In this document: piece after piece, positions 36,456 to 44,804 of the stretch
Numbering within the stretch: position 1 is the stretch's first letter
Layout: each line of letters opens with the position of its first letter
NCBI RefSeq assembly: GCF_009720145.1
Contig: NZ_CP046253.1
Location: 248,001-312,000 of the forward strand
Source: Sphingobium sp. CAP-1
GTDB lineage: Bacteria > Pseudomonadota > Alphaproteobacteria > Sphingomonadales > Sphingomonadaceae
DNA: 64,000 nucleotides
Direction: 5' to 3'
Notes under the pieces: generated by a model
What the model was told of the DNA's origin: nothing
The model's database searches: none
The model's input: the letters and a program-made list of their open reading frames with translations, nothing else
Program-made: the position numbers and the translations under genes

Positions 36456-37355
36456 TCAATAAATGGGGACGGGCAGGGCGGTCACGGCTTCGGCGCCACC
36501 GACCGCAGCCTGATAATCGGCTTCGGACACGTCGATGAACTTCGCCTTGTACTCGGCCCAGGCTTCGGGCGACGCGGCGCTCTCGACATAGGTTTTGATA
36601 TGCTTCAGATCGAGCTGATAGTCCGGGTCGGCGCTGCTGGGATGCGCGCCCAGCATGGCCTCTGCGACGCCGTCGATCATCGCCCGCTCGACCAGATTGT
36701 AGCGGCTGTTCGCCTTCATATCGAGTTCGGCGGTCGGCACGATCTTCTCGACCGTGGCGAAGCTCTTCTTCGCGGCGCGGACCAGCAATTCGTCGAACAA
36801 CGCATCCTTGCTCAAGGTCAGCAGATTGCCTTTCTCGTCCGAACGATGCGCATGGATCAGCGCGACATCGGGCACCAGCGCGGGCATGGCGACCAGTTCT
36901 TCGCCATCGGCATAGGGGCTGGTCACGAATTTGAAGTCGAAACCGGACTGGTTGATGATGTCGGTGCCGATGCCGACGCGGGTCGGCAGGAAGGGCAGCT
37001 TCATCGCACCGGCGCGCAGACCCCAGTGGTACATGCCTTCGTCCAGTTCCAGCACCTCGAATGCGCCGGCCTGCCGGGCATTGCGGAAATGCGGTTCGAG
37101 CGGGAAATGGTCGAGGCTGGCAAAGGCAAAGACCAGCTTGCGGATCTTGCCGGTGGCGGCCAGCAGGCCGATATCCATGCCGCCATAGCCCGCCATGACG
37201 GTCAGATCCTTCAGGTTCGACCGGGCGATGGCGCGGATCAGCGCCATCGGCTTGCGGCGGGTCGCCCAGCCGCCAATGCCGATCGTCATCCCGTCGGAAA
37301 GTTGGTCGACGATGTCGTCCACCGTCATGCGCTTATCGAACATAGTTTCAGTCAT
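36456..37355 (-). CDS. ipdA: IpdA, alpha subunit of the C-ring opening CoA-transferase-family hydrolase
   Basis: A 299-residue class I CoA-transferase-fold protein. DKRMTVDDIVDQLSDGMTIGIGGWATRRKPMALIRAI is the glycine-rich start and EVLELDEGMYHWGLRAG contains the glutamate-rich stretch (Glu103, Glu106) where the catalytic glutamate of the mycobacterial enzyme lies. With IpdB it opens the last steroid ring (COCHEA-CoA hydrolysis). The ORF starts at ATG 37355, but AAAGGA lies immediately before it; ATG 37343 (MFDKRMTV) also fits the family start and is a good alternative. Follows hsaC by eight bases. Confidence 0.88.
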   Translation of the reverse strand: MTETMFDKRMTVDDIVDQLSDGMTIGIGGWATRRKPMALIRAIARSNLKDLTVMAGYGGMDIGLLAATGKIRKLVFAFASLDHFPLEPHFRNARQAGAFEVLELDEGMYHWGLRAGAMKLPFLPTRVGIGTDIINQSGFDFKFVTSPYADGEELVAMPALVPDVALIHAHRSDEKGNLLTLSKDALFDELLVRAAKKSFATVEKIVPTAELDMKANSRYNLVERAMIDGVAEAMLGAHPSSADPDYQLDLKHIKTYVESAASPEAWAEYKAKFIDVSEADYQAAVGGAEAVTALPVPIY

Positions 37356-37363
37356 CCTTTACG

Positions 37364-38278
37364 TCAGTCCTGTTCGTGGGCCCATTTGTGGCCCCAGTCG
37401 CTTACCGCCAGGCTGGTTGTCGGCACCCAGGTCGCAGGGTCGATTACAAGGCCGTTCCAGCCATATTCGATGTCGAATCCACCTGGTGTCTGCATGTAGA
37501 AGCTTGTCATCTTGTCGTTGACATGGCGTCCGAGCGTCGCCGACAGCGGCACCTTGCCCTTGCTCTTGAGAACGCGGTCATAGGCCCGGCCGACATCTTC
37601 CAGGCTGCCCGCCTCCAGCATCATATGCACGGCGCCATTGGGGCTTTCGGGCAACTGCCCCAGCGCCAGGCTGTGATGACGGCCATTGCAGTGCAGGAAG
37701 GCAAAGCCGACCCCCGGATCGTCCGGGCCGCCGCCCATCAGGTAGAAGCGACCGAGGTCGGTGTCGCCAAAGCCCATGACATCCTTGTAGAATTGATGGG
37801 TGTCATCGAAATTCGGCGCGGTCAGGACGATATGCCCCATGCCCATATCGCCATTGTCGCCGGTCACGAAACGGCTAACGGCGGCGGGCGACACGAAGGG
37901 CGCATAGTCGACGAAGCGGCCATAGAAGAGTTCCATGGCGTTGCCTGCCGGATCGGACGAACGGGCCAGTGCATAAACCTTGCGCGCCCGCGCTTCCATG
38001 ACATCCGCGCGCTCTACCGGCCGGCCGGCCGCTTCCAGTCGCGTCAGCGTCGATTCGAAATCCTCGCGAGTCGCAAATTCCCAGCCCGGCGCTACGAACC
38101 CGTCGCGCTCGCCTTTCTGCACCCACAGGCGGAAGGGGCGGTCGTCCATGCGGAACAGCGCCACATCGTCACGATCCGAAGGTGCCGCCATCAAGCCTGC
38201 GATATTGCAGGCAAAATCCTGCCATGCGGACAGGTCGCGCGCCTCGATGATCACATAGCCAAGCGATTTTACTGCCAT
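37364..38278 (-). CDS. hsaC: HsaC extradiol dioxygenase (3,4-DHSA 4,5-cleavage)
   Basis: A 304-residue type I extradiol dioxygenase with two VOC modules; it cleaves the catechol ring of 3,4-dihydroxy-9,10-seconandrost-1,3,5(10)-triene-9,17-dione. The iron ligands are visible as His149 (MGHIVLTAPNF), His218 (GAVHMMLEAG) and Glu271 (GGFDIEYGW), numbered from ATG 38278. That start is chosen because GAGG lies nine bases upstream and the protein then begins MAVKSLGYVIIEA, like mycobacterial HsaC; ATG 38311 has no ribosome site. It is first in the minus-strand operon, not beside hsaA, hsaD and hsaB, which are divergent from it. Confidence 0.92.
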   Translation of the reverse strand: MAVKSLGYVIIEARDLSAWQDFACNIAGLMAAPSDRDDVALFRMDDRPFRLWVQKGERDGFVAPGWEFATREDFESTLTRLEAAGRPVERADVMEARARKVYALARSSDPAGNAMELFYGRFVDYAPFVSPAAVSRFVTGDNGDMGMGHIVLTAPNFDDTHQFYKDVMGFGDTDLGRFYLMGGGPDDPGVGFAFLHCNGRHHSLALGQLPESPNGAVHMMLEAGSLEDVGRAYDRVLKSKGKVPLSATLGRHVNDKMTSFYMQTPGGFDIEYGWNGLVIDPATWVPTTSLAVSDWGHKWAHEQD

Positions 38279-38320
38279 CAGTGCTGCCTCGCCCCGTTTC
38301 TCGTTTCCCATCGCGAAGCC

Positions 38321-38363
38321 ATTGTCTATGACGATGGTAAAATGTCAATTTCACTACGCAAAA
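38321..38363 (-). promoter_or_regulatory. Candidate hsaC operon promoter and operator
   Basis: On the minus strand, -35 TTGACA (38348-38343) and -10 GACAAT (38326-38321) with a 16-base spacer. Just upstream, overlapping the -35, is TTTTGCGTAGTGAAATT (38363-38347), nearly the same as the TTTTGCGTAATGAAGATT in the hsaA promoter. Shared sequence on both sides suggests a single regulator acting on both operons. Confidence 0.6.
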
Positions 38364-38488
38364 CATATTGAAAATCGACCATCTGCCAGCAAACGCCGCG
38401 AGCAGATCGTCATTGCGCAACGTGACAATGGCAATTCGTTCATGAATCGCCTATAAGCATCGCGCTAAATGTGCAAGCCCTCTTTGTC

Positions 38489-38527
38489 TTGACGTTTTGC
38501 GTAATGAAGATTTATATATGCTACGCA
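38489..38527 (+). promoter_or_regulatory. Candidate hsaA operon promoter with flanking TGCGTA/TACGCA
   Basis: -35 TTGACG (38489-38494) and -10 TTATAT (38512-38517) with a 17-base spacer, 29 bases before hsaA counted from the end of the second motif. TGCGTA lies in the spacer (38498-38503) and TACGCA just after the -10 (38522-38527), forming an inverted repeat with 18 bases between. Binding there would block the promoter. Confidence 0.62.
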
Positions 38528-38555
38528 TCTGGCCAGTGACGGCGGCAAGGACACT

Positions 38556-39788
38556 ATGGAGATGATGATGACGGGAGCAGCGGCGAGTCAGTTGGCGGGG
38601 GTGGGGCAGGTAACGATACCGTCGCCAGAAATCCTGGTCGAGCGTGCGCGTGCGATGATCCCGGTTCTGCGTGAGCGCGCCCGCGCCTGCACGCGGGCGG
38701 GAGACGTGCCGGCTGAATCGGTTGCGGAAATGAAGGCGGCCGGTTTCTTCCGCGTTCTTCAGCCCAGGCGCTGGGGCGGGTATGAAATGCACCCCAACGT
38801 TTTTTTCGATATTCAAAAAGCGCTGGCCGAAGGTTGCATGTCGACCGGCTGGATTTATGGCGTGCTGGGTTGTCATCCCTACGAACTGGCGCTGTTCCAC
38901 GATCAGGCACAGCGGGATGTCTGGGCGGATGACGCCGAAATGCTCGTCTCCTCCACCTATCAGCCGGTGGGCAAGGTGGAGAAGGTCGAGGGCGGCTTCT
39001 ACCTGTCGGGACGCTGGGGCTTTTCGTCGGGGTCCAGCCATTGCGGCTGGGTGCTGCTGGGGGCGATCAATTTCGATACCGATGGCGGTCCGCCCGATAT
39101 GCGCACCTTCCTGCTCCCCCGCTCCGACTATCAGGTGATCGAGGGTACCTGGGACACGTTCGGCCTTCAGGGTACGGGCAGCTTCGACATTGTCGTGGAG
39201 CGGGTATTCGTGCCGGAATATCGCACGCACAAGGCGAGCGACGGTTTCGCCTGCGCCAATCCGGGGCAGAAGGAAAATGACGGACCGCTCTATCGCCTGC
39301 CCTGGGCGCAGGTTTTCATGCGTTCGGTATCGACGGCGGCGTTTGGCGGCATTCGCAACGCGACCAGCGCGGCGATCGACATCATGAATAGTCGCGTGTC
39401 CAGCAACACCGGCAAGGCGTCGAAGGCAGACCCTTTCCTCCACGCCGCCATCGCCCGTTCGATTGCCGAGGTGAAGGAGATGGAACTCACCCATCGCGCC
39501 GCGTTCGATGAGATGATGGGCTATGCCGAGCGTGGCGAGGCGGTGCCGATGGATCGTCGCGGCCTGTTCGCCTATCAGTCGGCCAGCGTCGTGCGTCGCA
39601 TGGCCGATCTGGCCGACGATATGGTGAAGCTGCTTGGCGGCCGCGCGGTCTATATGTCCAGCCCGATCCTCCAGCCTTGGCTCGACCTGCACGCCGCGCG
39701 CGCGCATGTCGCCAATGATCCGGCGAACCGCACCAGCGATGTGATCGGCACCATGCACGGCGAACCGCCGGCCTTCACCTTTATCTGA
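38556..39788 (+). CDS. hsaA: HsaA oxygenase (3-HSA hydroxylase)
   Basis: A 410-residue flavin monooxygenase of the acyl-CoA dehydrogenase-like group D. It hydroxylates the phenolic A ring of 3-HSA to the catechol 3,4-DHSA, with FMNH2 supplied by HsaB. Visible marks include AGFFRVLQPRRWGGYEMHPNVFF, SGRWGFSSGSSHCGWVLLGA, GLQGTGSFDIVVERVFVP and LGGRAVYMSSPILQPWLDLHAARAH, all close to mycobacterial HsaA. ATG 38556 has AAGGA four bases upstream; ATG 38562 or 38565 are alternatives that remove two or three residues. It begins the plus-strand operon and is followed by hsaD after 13 bases. Confidence 0.93.
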   Translation: MEMMMTGAAASQLAGVGQVTIPSPEILVERARAMIPVLRERARACTRAGDVPAESVAEMKAAGFFRVLQPRRWGGYEMHPNVFFDIQKALAEGCMSTGWIYGVLGCHPYELALFHDQAQRDVWADDAEMLVSSTYQPVGKVEKVEGGFYLSGRWGFSSGSSHCGWVLLGAINFDTDGGPPDMRTFLLPRSDYQVIEGTWDTFGLQGTGSFDIVVERVFVPEYRTHKASDGFACANPGQKENDGPLYRLPWAQVFMRSVSTAAFGGIRNATSAAIDIMNSRVSSNTGKASKADPFLHAAIARSIAEVKEMELTHRAAFDEMMGYAERGEAVPMDRRGLFAYQSASVVRRMADLADDMVKLLGGRAVYMSSPILQPWLDLHAARAHVANDPANRTSDVIGTMHGEPPAFTFI

Positions 39789-39801
39789 GAGAGGAGCCTT
39801 C

Positions 39802-40617
39802 ATGGGCAAGGAACTTTCCCGCAAGACGCACAGCGTCACGGGCGGTTATGATATTTCGGTAGCGGAAACGGGCAGCGGCCCCACCGTCATATTCATTCAT
39901 GGCAGCGGCCCCGGTGCGTCCGGTGTTTCCAATTTCCGTCAGAATATCGATGCCTTTGTCGACGGCGGTTATCGCGTCGTGCTGCCTGACCTGATCGGCT
40001 ACGGCCAATCGTCCAAGCCGGTGGATATCGACTATACGCTCGCGCTGTTCACTGACACGCTTTACGAAGCGCTCCAGGCGCAGGGTGTGGAAAAGGCGAC
40101 CCTGATCGGCAATTCGCTGGGCGGCGGCATCGCGCTCCAGTTGGCGCTCGATCATCCCGAATTTGTCGACCGGCTGATCCTGATGGCGCCGGGCTGCATC
40201 CATGAGCGGGAATATTATTTCAAGATGCCGGGTATTGCCGGCATGGTGAGTTCCTTCGGCGGCCCTGACTTTAACGAGGATGAACAGCGTCGTCTCATAA
40301 CCAATCTGGTATATGATCCGGTCCATGTCACGGACGCCCTGGTGAAGGAACGTTTCGCCGTGGCCCGCACCCAGCCCAAGGATGTGATCGTGCGGATGCG
40401 CACCCCCAATCTTGGCCCGCGTCTGGGCGAGATCAAGGTGCCGATCCAGCTTTTCTGGGGCCGCGACGAACGCTTCATGCCGCTGGAGGGCATCGACCTG
40501 TTCTTTGAGGCTTGCGAGGATGTACGTTGCATGACCTTCAACAAGGTCGGTCACTGGGTTCAGGTGGAACGCGCCGAGGAATTCAACCGCTATGCATTGG
40601 CATTCCTGAATGGCTGA
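39802..40617 (+). CDS. hsaD: HsaD meta-cleavage product hydrolase
   Basis: A 271-residue alpha/beta hydrolase that splits the C-C bond of the ring-cleavage product 4,9-DSHA into a C6 hydroxy-dienoate and the DOHNAA/HIP part. The triad is clear: Ser105 in IGNSLGGGIAL, Asp222 in FWGRDERFMP and His251 in VGHWVQVERAEEF. HGSGPGASG is the oxyanion and entry loop of the meta-cleavage product hydrolases. GAGGAG precedes the ATG. The 3' end overlaps hsaB by eight bases. Confidence 0.92.
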   Translation: MGKELSRKTHSVTGGYDISVAETGSGPTVIFIHGSGPGASGVSNFRQNIDAFVDGGYRVVLPDLIGYGQSSKPVDIDYTLALFTDTLYEALQAQGVEKATLIGNSLGGGIALQLALDHPEFVDRLILMAPGCIHEREYYFKMPGIAGMVSSFGGPDFNEDEQRRLITNLVYDPVHVTDALVKERFAVARTQPKDVIVRMRTPNLGPRLGEIKVPIQLFWGRDERFMPLEGIDLFFEACEDVRCMTFNKVGHWVQVERAEEFNRYALAFLNG

Positions 40618-41110
40618 GAGCCCCGATCTGACGGCCGATCCGGCCGACGTTTCAGTGGGCTTTCGCGGCGCGATGCGTCGCCTGGCGTCCGGCGTGGCGA
40701 TCGTTGTCGCGCGCGGCGACGATGCGCCGGTTGGCATGGCGGCCACCTCCATCACCTCGCTGACCATGGACCCGCCGGCCGTTCTGGTCTGTGTCAACCA
40801 GTCGGCGGGTATTCATCCCAGCCTGTCGCCGGGCTGCCCGATCAGCGTCAACATTCTCTCGCGTCATCAGCGCGAGGTGTCGGCGGCGTTCGGTGGGGCG
40901 GTGGCGCGTGAAAGGCGGTTCGAGGTCGGGCAATGGGCGGTCGATCAGCACGACCTGCCGATGCTGGACGATGCGCAGGCGAACCTTGCCTGCACCATCG
41001 ACAGCATGACTCCCTTTGGCACGCACAGCATCGTCGTCGCCCGCGTGGAGGCTGTGCGCCTCAGCGAGAGCGTCGAACCCCTCATCTATCAGGACGGAGC
41101 CTATTTGTGA
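40610..41110 (+). CDS. hsaB: HsaB flavin reductase
   Basis: A 166-residue NAD(P)H:flavin reductase of the flavin-reductase-like (HpaC/split-barrel) family that supplies reduced flavin to HsaA. Characteristic are FRGAMRRLASGVAIVVARG, the GMAATSITSLTMDPPAVLVCVNQSA loop and SVNILSRHQREVSAAFGG. ATG 40610 overlaps hsaD by eight bases, and its stop overlaps the next start (GTGA). The order hsaA-hsaD-hsaB places reductase and oxygenase in one operon, as expected for a two-component monooxygenase. Confidence 0.9.
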   Translation: MAESPDLTADPADVSVGFRGAMRRLASGVAIVVARGDDAPVGMAATSITSLTMDPPAVLVCVNQSAGIHPSLSPGCPISVNILSRHQREVSAAFGGAVARERRFEVGQWAVDQHDLPMLDDAQANLACTIDSMTPFGTHSIVVARVEAVRLSESVEPLIYQDGAYL

Positions 41111-41901
41111 GCGATACCGTTGATCAGAGCCTGAACGAAAGCCTTGCCGAAGAGCTTTACCGCGCCCTGCGGGAGCAGCGTACCGTGCCGCCGCTGATGG
41201 CGCGCCATCCCGAACTGACGATCGACGACGCCTATGCCATTTCGCTGGGCGCGCTCGAACGGCGCAAGGCGGATGGTGAGCGCGTCGTCGGCAAGAAGAT
41301 CGGCGTCACGTCCAAGGCGGTGCAGGACATGCTGGGCGTGCATCAGCCCGACTTCGGCTTCCTGACCGATCGCATGTTCGTGGAAGGCGACATTGATGTG
41401 AAGGTCAACGGTCTCATCCAGCCGCGCGCCGAGGCCGAAATCGGTTTCATCCTGAAGGACAGCCTGAAAGGGCCGGGCGTCACGGCAAGCCAAGTGATCG
41501 CCGCGACGGAGGCGATCGTCCCCTGTTTTGAGATCGTGGACAGCCGTATCCAGGACTGGAAGATCGGGATCGTTGATACGGTCGCCGACAACGCGTCCTG
41601 CGGCGTCTATGTGCTGGGCGACACCCGTGCCGATCCGCGCGACCACGACCTGCCCAATCTTCATGTCACCGTGACCAAGAACGGCCAGCCCTTGTCCGAA
41701 GGCTATGGCCATGCGGTGCAGGGCTCCCCGGCGGAAGCGGTCGCCTGGCTCGCCAATACGCTGGGCGTGCATGGCGTCACGCTGGATGCGGGCGACGTGA
41801 TCCTGTCGGGCAGCCTGGTGCCGCTCGAACCGGCAAAGGCCGGGGATGTGTTTGAAATGCAGTTGCATGGCGTGGGCGCCTGCACGGCGCGCTTCGTCTA
41901 A
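41107..41901 (+). CDS. hsaE: HsaE, 2-hydroxy-dienoate hydratase
   Basis: A 264-residue member of the fumarylacetoacetate hydrolase-related hydratase family. It adds water to 2-hydroxyhexa-2,4-dienoate to give 4-hydroxy-2-oxohexanoate. Features: VVGKKIGVTSKAVQDMLGV, QPRAEAEIGFILKDSLKG with the metal-binding glutamates, and VIAATEAIVPCFEIVDSRIQDW. The start is GTG 41107, overlapping the hsaB stop (GTGA), because conserved sequence begins at VSDTVDQSL; ATG 40933 would lie inside hsaB. Confidence 0.91.
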   Translation: MSDTVDQSLNESLAEELYRALREQRTVPPLMARHPELTIDDAYAISLGALERRKADGERVVGKKIGVTSKAVQDMLGVHQPDFGFLTDRMFVEGDIDVKVNGLIQPRAEAEIGFILKDSLKGPGVTASQVIAATEAIVPCFEIVDSRIQDWKIGIVDTVADNASCGVYVLGDTRADPRDHDLPNLHVTVTKNGQPLSEGYGHAVQGSPAEAVAWLANTLGVHGVTLDAGDVILSGSLVPLEPAKAGDVFEMQLHGVGACTARFV

Positions 41902-41910
41902 GGAGACTTT

Positions 41911-42858
41911 ATGGCTGACAAGATCAAGGCGGCAATCATCGGTCCGGGCAATATCGGCACCGACCTGATGATCAAGATGCTGAAATACCCTCAGAATATG
42001 GAACTGGTCGCGATGGTGGGGGTCGACCCCAAATCCGAAGGTCTGGCCATGGCCCGCGAACGTGGCGTCGCCACGACCCATGACGGGCTGGATGGCCTGC
42101 GCGCCATGCCGGACTATCCCGAGATCGGCATCGTGTTCGACGCGACCTCTGCTTATGCCCATAAGGTCCATGACGCCGCGCTGCGCGCCGACGGCAAGCA
42201 GGTGGTCGACCTGACCCCCGCCGCCATCGGCCCCTACACGATTCCCACCGTCAACGGCGAAGCCAATCTCGACGCCGGCAACGTCAACATGGTGACGTGC
42301 GGCGGTCAGGCGACGATCCCGATGGTCGCCGCCGTCAGCCAGGTCGCGACCGTCCATTATGCCGAGATCGTGGCGTCGGTGTCGTCGCGTTCGGCGGGAC
42401 CGGGTACCCGCGCCAATATCGATGAGTTCACCCGCACCACCGCGGGCGCGATCGAAAAGGTCGGCGGCGCGGCGCAGGGCAAGGCGATCATCATCCTGAA
42501 CCCCGCCGAACCGCCGATGATCATGCGCGACACGGTGTTCACTTTGTCCGAAGGCGCTGACGAGGAAACCATCCGCGCCTCGGTCGAGGCGATGGTGAAG
42601 AAGGTGCAGGCCTATGTTCCGGGCTACCGCCTGAAGCAGGAAGTGCAGTTCGAGCGTTTCGGCGACAATAACAAGCTGAAGATTCCCGGTCGCGGCGAGT
42701 TCACCGGCGTCAAGACGATGATCCTGCTCGAAGTCGAAGGGGCGGGCGATTATCTGCCCAGCTATTCGGGCAATCTCGACATCATGACCGCCGCCGCCAA
42801 GGCGACGGGCGAGCTGCTGGCGCAGCGCATTGCTGAAGGAAAGAAGGTGGCCGCATGA
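41911..42858 (+). CDS. hsaG: HsaG, acylating aldehyde dehydrogenase
   Basis: A 315-residue acetaldehyde/propanal dehydrogenase (CoA-acylating). The NAD motif is GPGNIGTDL near the start and the active-site cysteine is C130 in [13 protein letters not shown]. It turns propanal into propionyl-CoA, handing the C3 unit to central metabolism, and would form a channelling complex with the aldolase HsaF. GGAG precedes the ATG. The stop overlaps hsaF (ATGA). Confidence 0.93.
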   Translation: MADKIKAAIIGPGNIGTDLMIKMLKYPQNMELVAMVGVDPKSEGLAMARERGVATTHDGLDGLRAMPDYPEIGIVFDATSAYAHKVHDAALRADGKQVVDLTPAAIGPYTIPTVNGEANLDAGNVNMVTCGGQATIPMVAAVSQVATVHYAEIVASVSSRSAGPGTRANIDEFTRTTAGAIEKVGGAAQGKAIIILNPAEPPMIMRDTVFTLSEGADEETIRASVEAMVKKVQAYVPGYRLKQEVQFERFGDNNKLKIPGRGEFTGVKTMILLEVEGAGDYLPSYSGNLDIMTAAAKATGELLAQRIAEGKKVAA

Positions 42859-43901
42859 GCAGCACATTCAACGTCGAGGCGGGCGACAAGCTCTACATCC
42901 AGGATGTCACCCTGCGCGACGGAATGCACGCCATCCGTCACATGTATGGCATCGACCATGTGAAATCGATCGCCAGGGCGCTGGACGACGCAGGCGTCGA
43001 CGCGATCGAGGTCGCGCATGGCGACGGCCTAAACGGCGCCAGCTTCAACTATGGTTTCGGCGCGCATACCGATTGGGAATGGCTGGAGGCGGTCGCCTCG
43101 GTGCTGACCAAATCGGTCCTCACCACCCTGATCCTGCCCGGCGTCGGCACGGTCGAGGAATTGAAGCGCGCCTATGATATCGGTGTGCGCTCGGTCCGCG
43201 TCGCGACCCATTGCACCGAGGCCGATGTCAGCAAGCAGCATATCGGCATCGCCCGCGACCTTGGCATGGACGTCTCCGGCTTCCTGATGATGAGCCACAT
43301 GATCGAGCCAGAACAGCTGGCGCAACAGGCTGTGCTGATGGAAAGCTACGGCGCGCAATGCGTCTATGTGACGGACAGCGGTGGCGCGCTCGACATGGAC
43401 GGGGTGAAGGCGCGGTTCGAAGCCTATGACCGGGTGCTGAAGCCCGAAACCCAGCGCGGGATGCACGCCCATCACAATCTCTCGCTGGGCGTCGCCAACT
43501 CGATCGTCGCGGCGCAGGGTGGCGCGGTGCGCATCGACGCCTCGCTCACCGGCATGGGCGCGGGCGCGGGCAATGCGCCGCTCGAAGTGTTCATCGCGGC
43601 AGCCGATCGCAAGGGCTGGAACCATGGCTGCGATGTCAATGCGCTGATGGATGCGGCGGAGGATCTCGTTCGCCCGCTTCAGGACCGCCCGGTCCGCGTC
43701 GACCGTGAAACCCTCGCGCTCGGCTATGCGGGGGTCTATTCCAGCTTCCTGCGTCATGCGGAAAAGGCCGCCGAAACCTACGGCCTCGACACCCGCACCA
43801 TCCTGGTCGAACTCGGCCGCCGCAAGATGGTCGGCGGCCAAGAGGACATGATCGTCGACGTGGCGCTCGACATGCTCAAGGAACGTGAGGCCGCCGCCTG
43901 A
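42855..43901 (+). CDS. hsaF: HsaF, 4-hydroxy-2-oxovalerate/hexanoate aldolase
   Basis: A 348-residue DmpG/BphI-type aldolase with the HMGL-like barrel and a C-terminal communication domain. [14 protein letters not shown] carries the catalytic Arg21, metal Asp22 and a conserved His; [13 protein letters not shown] has the other metal histidines. It splits 4-hydroxy-2-oxohexanoate into pyruvate and propanal. Start overlaps hsaG; a hairpin follows the stop. With HsaE and HsaG this completes conversion of the A-ring fragment. Confidence 0.93.
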   Translation: MSSTFNVEAGDKLYIQDVTLRDGMHAIRHMYGIDHVKSIARALDDAGVDAIEVAHGDGLNGASFNYGFGAHTDWEWLEAVASVLTKSVLTTLILPGVGTVEELKRAYDIGVRSVRVATHCTEADVSKQHIGIARDLGMDVSGFLMMSHMIEPEQLAQQAVLMESYGAQCVYVTDSGGALDMDGVKARFEAYDRVLKPETQRGMHAHHNLSLGVANSIVAAQGGAVRIDASLTGMGAGAGNAPLEVFIAAADRKGWNHGCDVNALMDAAEDLVRPLQDRPVRVDRETLALGYAGVYSSFLRHAEKAAETYGLDTRTILVELGRRKMVGGQEDMIVDVALDMLKEREAAA

Positions 43902-43910
43902 CATGGCGCA

Positions 43911-43934
43911 GGGCGCGGTCCATGGGCCGCGCCC
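43911..43934 (+). terminator. Hairpin after hsaF, possible partial terminator
   Basis: An 8-bp GC stem (43911-43918 pairing with 43927-43934) with an eight-base loop, followed by GGCCTTTC. The T run is weak, so it may lower rather than stop transcription into the next gene. Confidence 0.5.
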
Positions 43935-43969
43935 GGCCTTTCATGACAAGACAGGATGAGGAGAAGCGC

Positions 43970-44782
43970 GTGGCGGCCAATCGAAGCCTGTCGCTCGACC
44001 ATATTACCGTCACCGACACGACCCCCTGGCAGCTTGCGGACCTTGCCGCCGCAACCGGCTGCACCGGCATCTGCCCCTTCCTGCATTCCATGGCGGTGCT
44101 GCCCGCCATGCCGCCCTATAATCTCGTCACCGATCGCGCCGCGCGCCGCGCAACCCGCGATGCGCTGTCCGCCCACGGCATTACCGTGGATCTCATCTAC
44201 CCCTTCACCATGGCAGGCCGCACGATCGTCGCCGATTTCGCGCCCGCGCTGGAGGCAGGCGCCGATCTGGGCGCGCCGCTGGCCAATATCCTCTGCTATG
44301 ATCGTGATCCCGCCCGCCGCACCGAAAAGCTGGCGGAACTCGCCGAACTGGCCGCAGGCTATGGCATTGGCCTCGCCATCGAATTTTACCCCCCTTCACA
44401 GGTCCGCACGCTGGCCGAAACGCTGGCGGAGATCGACAGGATCGGCCGCGCCGATGTCGGCGTCACGGCGGACCTTCTCCACATCATGCGCGGCGGCGAT
44501 GGGCCGGCCAGCATGGCGGCGCTGGCCGATCCGCATGTCCGCATGGCCCAGATTGCCGATGGACCGGCGCAGATGGCCGCTGACAGGATCGAATGGGAAG
44601 CGGGCGTCCAGCGCCTGTTGCCGGGGGAGGGAGTGTTCGACATTCGCGCCTTCCTTGCCGCGCTCGATCCCGCTGTGCCACTGAGCGTCGAAGTGCCGCA
44701 ACAGGCCGCGCTCGACGCCGCCGTGCCGGTGCTGGACCGTGCCCGCGCGGCAGTGGATGCGGCGCGCCGCCTACTATCATGA
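43970..44782 (+). CDS. Sugar-phosphate-isomerase-like TIM-barrel protein
   Basis: A 270-residue xylose-isomerase-like (AP endonuclease 2-type) barrel protein. TADLLHIMRGGDGP and SVEVPQ are the regions where metal ligands are found, and GLAIEFYP supplies the glutamate. The family includes IolE/IolI-type inositol enzymes and hydroxypyruvate isomerases, so substrate is open. GTG 43970 is preferred because GAGGAG lies six bases upstream; ATG 43922 or 43943 lack a site. A second member of this family occurs at 51295-52179. Role in steroid degradation unknown. Confidence 0.72.
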   Translation: MAANRSLSLDHITVTDTTPWQLADLAAATGCTGICPFLHSMAVLPAMPPYNLVTDRAARRATRDALSAHGITVDLIYPFTMAGRTIVADFAPALEAGADLGAPLANILCYDRDPARRTEKLAELAELAAGYGIGLAIEFYPPSQVRTLAETLAEIDRIGRADVGVTADLLHIMRGGDGPASMAALADPHVRMAQIADGPAQMAADRIEWEAGVQRLLPGEGVFDIRAFLAALDPAVPLSVEVPQQAALDAAVPVLDRARAAVDAARRLLS

Positions 44783-44804
44783 CAACAGACAAGAGAGGGA
44801 AACG

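Noticed and set aside
38279..38311. A longer hsaC start at ATG 38311
   Set aside because: No ribosome site, eleven extra residues not matching family N termini; ATG 38278 has GAGG and a matching start.
41101..42867. A 588-codon minus-strand open frame opposite hsaE and hsaG
   Set aside because: Covers two catalytically complete plus-strand genes; no motif of its own.
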